This document shows, piece after piece, positions 62,520 through 64,000 of a stretch of DNA of 64,000 nucleotides. The stretch covers positions 7,723,001 to 7,787,000 of the forward strand of contig CM055605.1 in assembly GCA_029379385.1 (NCBI GenBank). The letters run 5' to 3'. Both the position numbers and the translations under genes were made by a program. The notes beneath the pieces were generated by a model that was not told the DNA's origin, did not search any database, and worked only from the letters and a program-made list of their open reading frames with translations. How positions within the stretch are numbered: the first letter of the stretch is position 1; every line of letters starts with the position of its first letter. This DNA comes from Quillaja saponaria. Taxonomy: Eukaryota; Streptophyta; Magnoliopsida; Fabales; Quillajaceae.

Positions 62520-64000
62520 TTTTTCCTTTTTTTTTTTGTTTCTATTATGTCCTTCTGCAAAAACTCGTCCTCTGCTGGTTATCCTATTCAGTATACACCC
62601 ACAGGTCAGAAACCCAATATACTACTGTGAAAACAACAAAAACACAACCTTGACTGACAGACAAATCCAATGCACAGTACCAGTAGTTATAGTCAAGACC
62701 CAGCTCCCCTCTCTGATAAAACTAAGAATGATAACAAAATAATACAAACAATGTGTATTGACAGCTTATGGGATGACGCAAAACTGATGTGGATAAGAGG
62801 GTAGTTGAAACATAGATATTGTAGCTAAGGAAAATGAAAAACTTTAAACTAAACGGAGAGAATAATGAGGAACCTTGTTCACAATGACGGGGTTTACAAA
62901 GTAGTGTCTCCCGCTGCTTCTCAGCACACTCTTTATCTGTTTCCCTCCTTTCTGGGGTGGTTGTCTGGTCACTGGGTTGTTCTCTTTATAGTCAGGTACA
63001 AAGAGAAAGATATCCCCTTTGGCTACCTGTGAGTGACTCAATCAACCAATGAATGAGATAATATTAAGGGGATTCGGCTATATATAAGAAAAAAGAAAGA
63101 TTTCTGATACAGAAGGATACCCTTTTAGCCCTATGAACCCAAATGCCACCCTTTTCCTTCTTGTTCTTGTTCAGGCGGCGGGTGACCCAGGAAGATACTT
63201 TCACCTTTCAACTTAAAAACGAAAATATTTAGCAAAACCCACAACCAAAAGTCTCCTCCTCTTTTCTTTTTTCTTTTTTTTTTCTTTTTTTTCTTTTTTT
63301 TTTTTTAACTTAGGAAAACACGGATTTTTTTTTTCTACCTCACAAAAATATTTGACTTTAGGGTTTGCACTAAAATTGTATCAGGTTCTTACACAAAAAA
63401 ACAGCTTTGACGAATCATAATAAAAGTCCAGATTATATAGTCATTCTTTCACACCAGACAAACGAGAATTTTTTTTGATACAGGAGGAGTGAACGTTAAC
63501 AGTTGGCAGCCTAGTTACCCAACAGAACAGTTTTGGGCAGTTACAACAAGGACCAGCCTATGCAGGCATGCCACGTACCCTACTAAAAGGCCATTCCCTG
63601 TTGACAGCGAAACACTGCCTACTTCCTCAGATTTGTGATTACATTGATTTGCTAATATTATTTTACATTATCCCTTACTTTGGTTACATCTTCCTTTAAG
63701 GTTACTGTTTTTGTTTTGAACTTGGAATATATTTCATGTTCTAAATATATTGATTTCACATGTAAATGGTTTGGGTTTTTTTTAGATAGAAATTAATGTT
63801 GAGACATCAAAGTGATCATAAATGGTCCCTTTCCTTTGCACCAAAAAAAAAAGTCATAAAATGGTCCCACGCATATCAAAAAAGAAAAAGAAGAAAGTCG
63901 TGATATGGTCAATTTCTAGACCCTCCTTGTCTTCATTATTCTTCCTTTTCTTGAATTCCTTCACATAGCTTTAGTATTATTACTTATAAAGTCTATGCTC
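62520..64000. other. CTP synthase 5' leader and upstream region
   Basis: This should include the leader and promoter of CTP synthase on the minus strand. A 65-codon frame on - (62844-63041) has no recognisable family and may be leader sequence. Pyrimidine-rich tracts lie at 63258-63306 and near 63325. No other gene is seen before the window ends. Confidence 0.45.

Overview
This is a stretch of AT-rich nuclear DNA from a flowering plant, most likely a eudicot. Its genes are split by GT-AG introns. The families include PIN auxin carriers, an AGC VIII kinase, a CHX antiporter, a P-class PPR protein, a HUA1-like CCCH protein, a plastid ABCD half-transporter and CTP synthase, and there is also a chromodomain Ty3/gypsy retrotransposon. 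I cannot name the species from sequence alone.

Layout, left to right. 1-2.6 kb: intergenic, with one perfect 16-1-16 palindrome. 2.6-10.05 kb: two PIN auxin-efflux-carrier genes in tandem on +, each with broken frames. 9.0-21.4 kb: a direct tandem duplication. Unit A runs from exon 4 of the second PIN gene through its 3' end and about 2.1 kb of spacer. Unit B repeats this and carries a third, 5'-truncated PIN copy. Unit A was later split by a 5.5 kb chromovirus-type LTR retrotransposon (5-bp target duplication), and unit B by a 566-bp Mutator-like MITE (10-bp target duplication). Each unit keeps the other's empty site. 21.5-26.6 kb (-): an intact D6PK-type AGC VIII kinase. 27.5-27.7 kb: a tRNA-derived SINE with an 11-bp target duplication. 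28.7-31.6 kb (-): an intact CHX cation/H+ antiporter. 31.6-37.9 kb: long AT-rich intergenic stretch. 38.0-40.5 kb (+): a PPR gene with one frameshift. 42.1-45.5 kb (+): a broken, N-terminally truncated HUA1-like CCCH gene. 48.2-55.0 kb (+): an ABCD2-type plastid ABC half-transporter, complete in exons but with three +1 frameshifts. 55.8-62.5 kb (-): an intact 21-exon CTP synthase, convergent with the ABC gene.

The most interesting biological context is a PIN array next to a kinase of the family known to phosphorylate and activate PIN proteins. The linkage is seen; a functional meaning is only a hypothesis. The main caution is that many conserved exons are broken by one extra base. This could mean pseudogenes or an insertion-biased assembly. 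CTP synthase, the antiporter and the kinase have clean frames, so any error would have to be local. I found no CRISPR array, rRNA, intact tRNA gene or clearly novel system.
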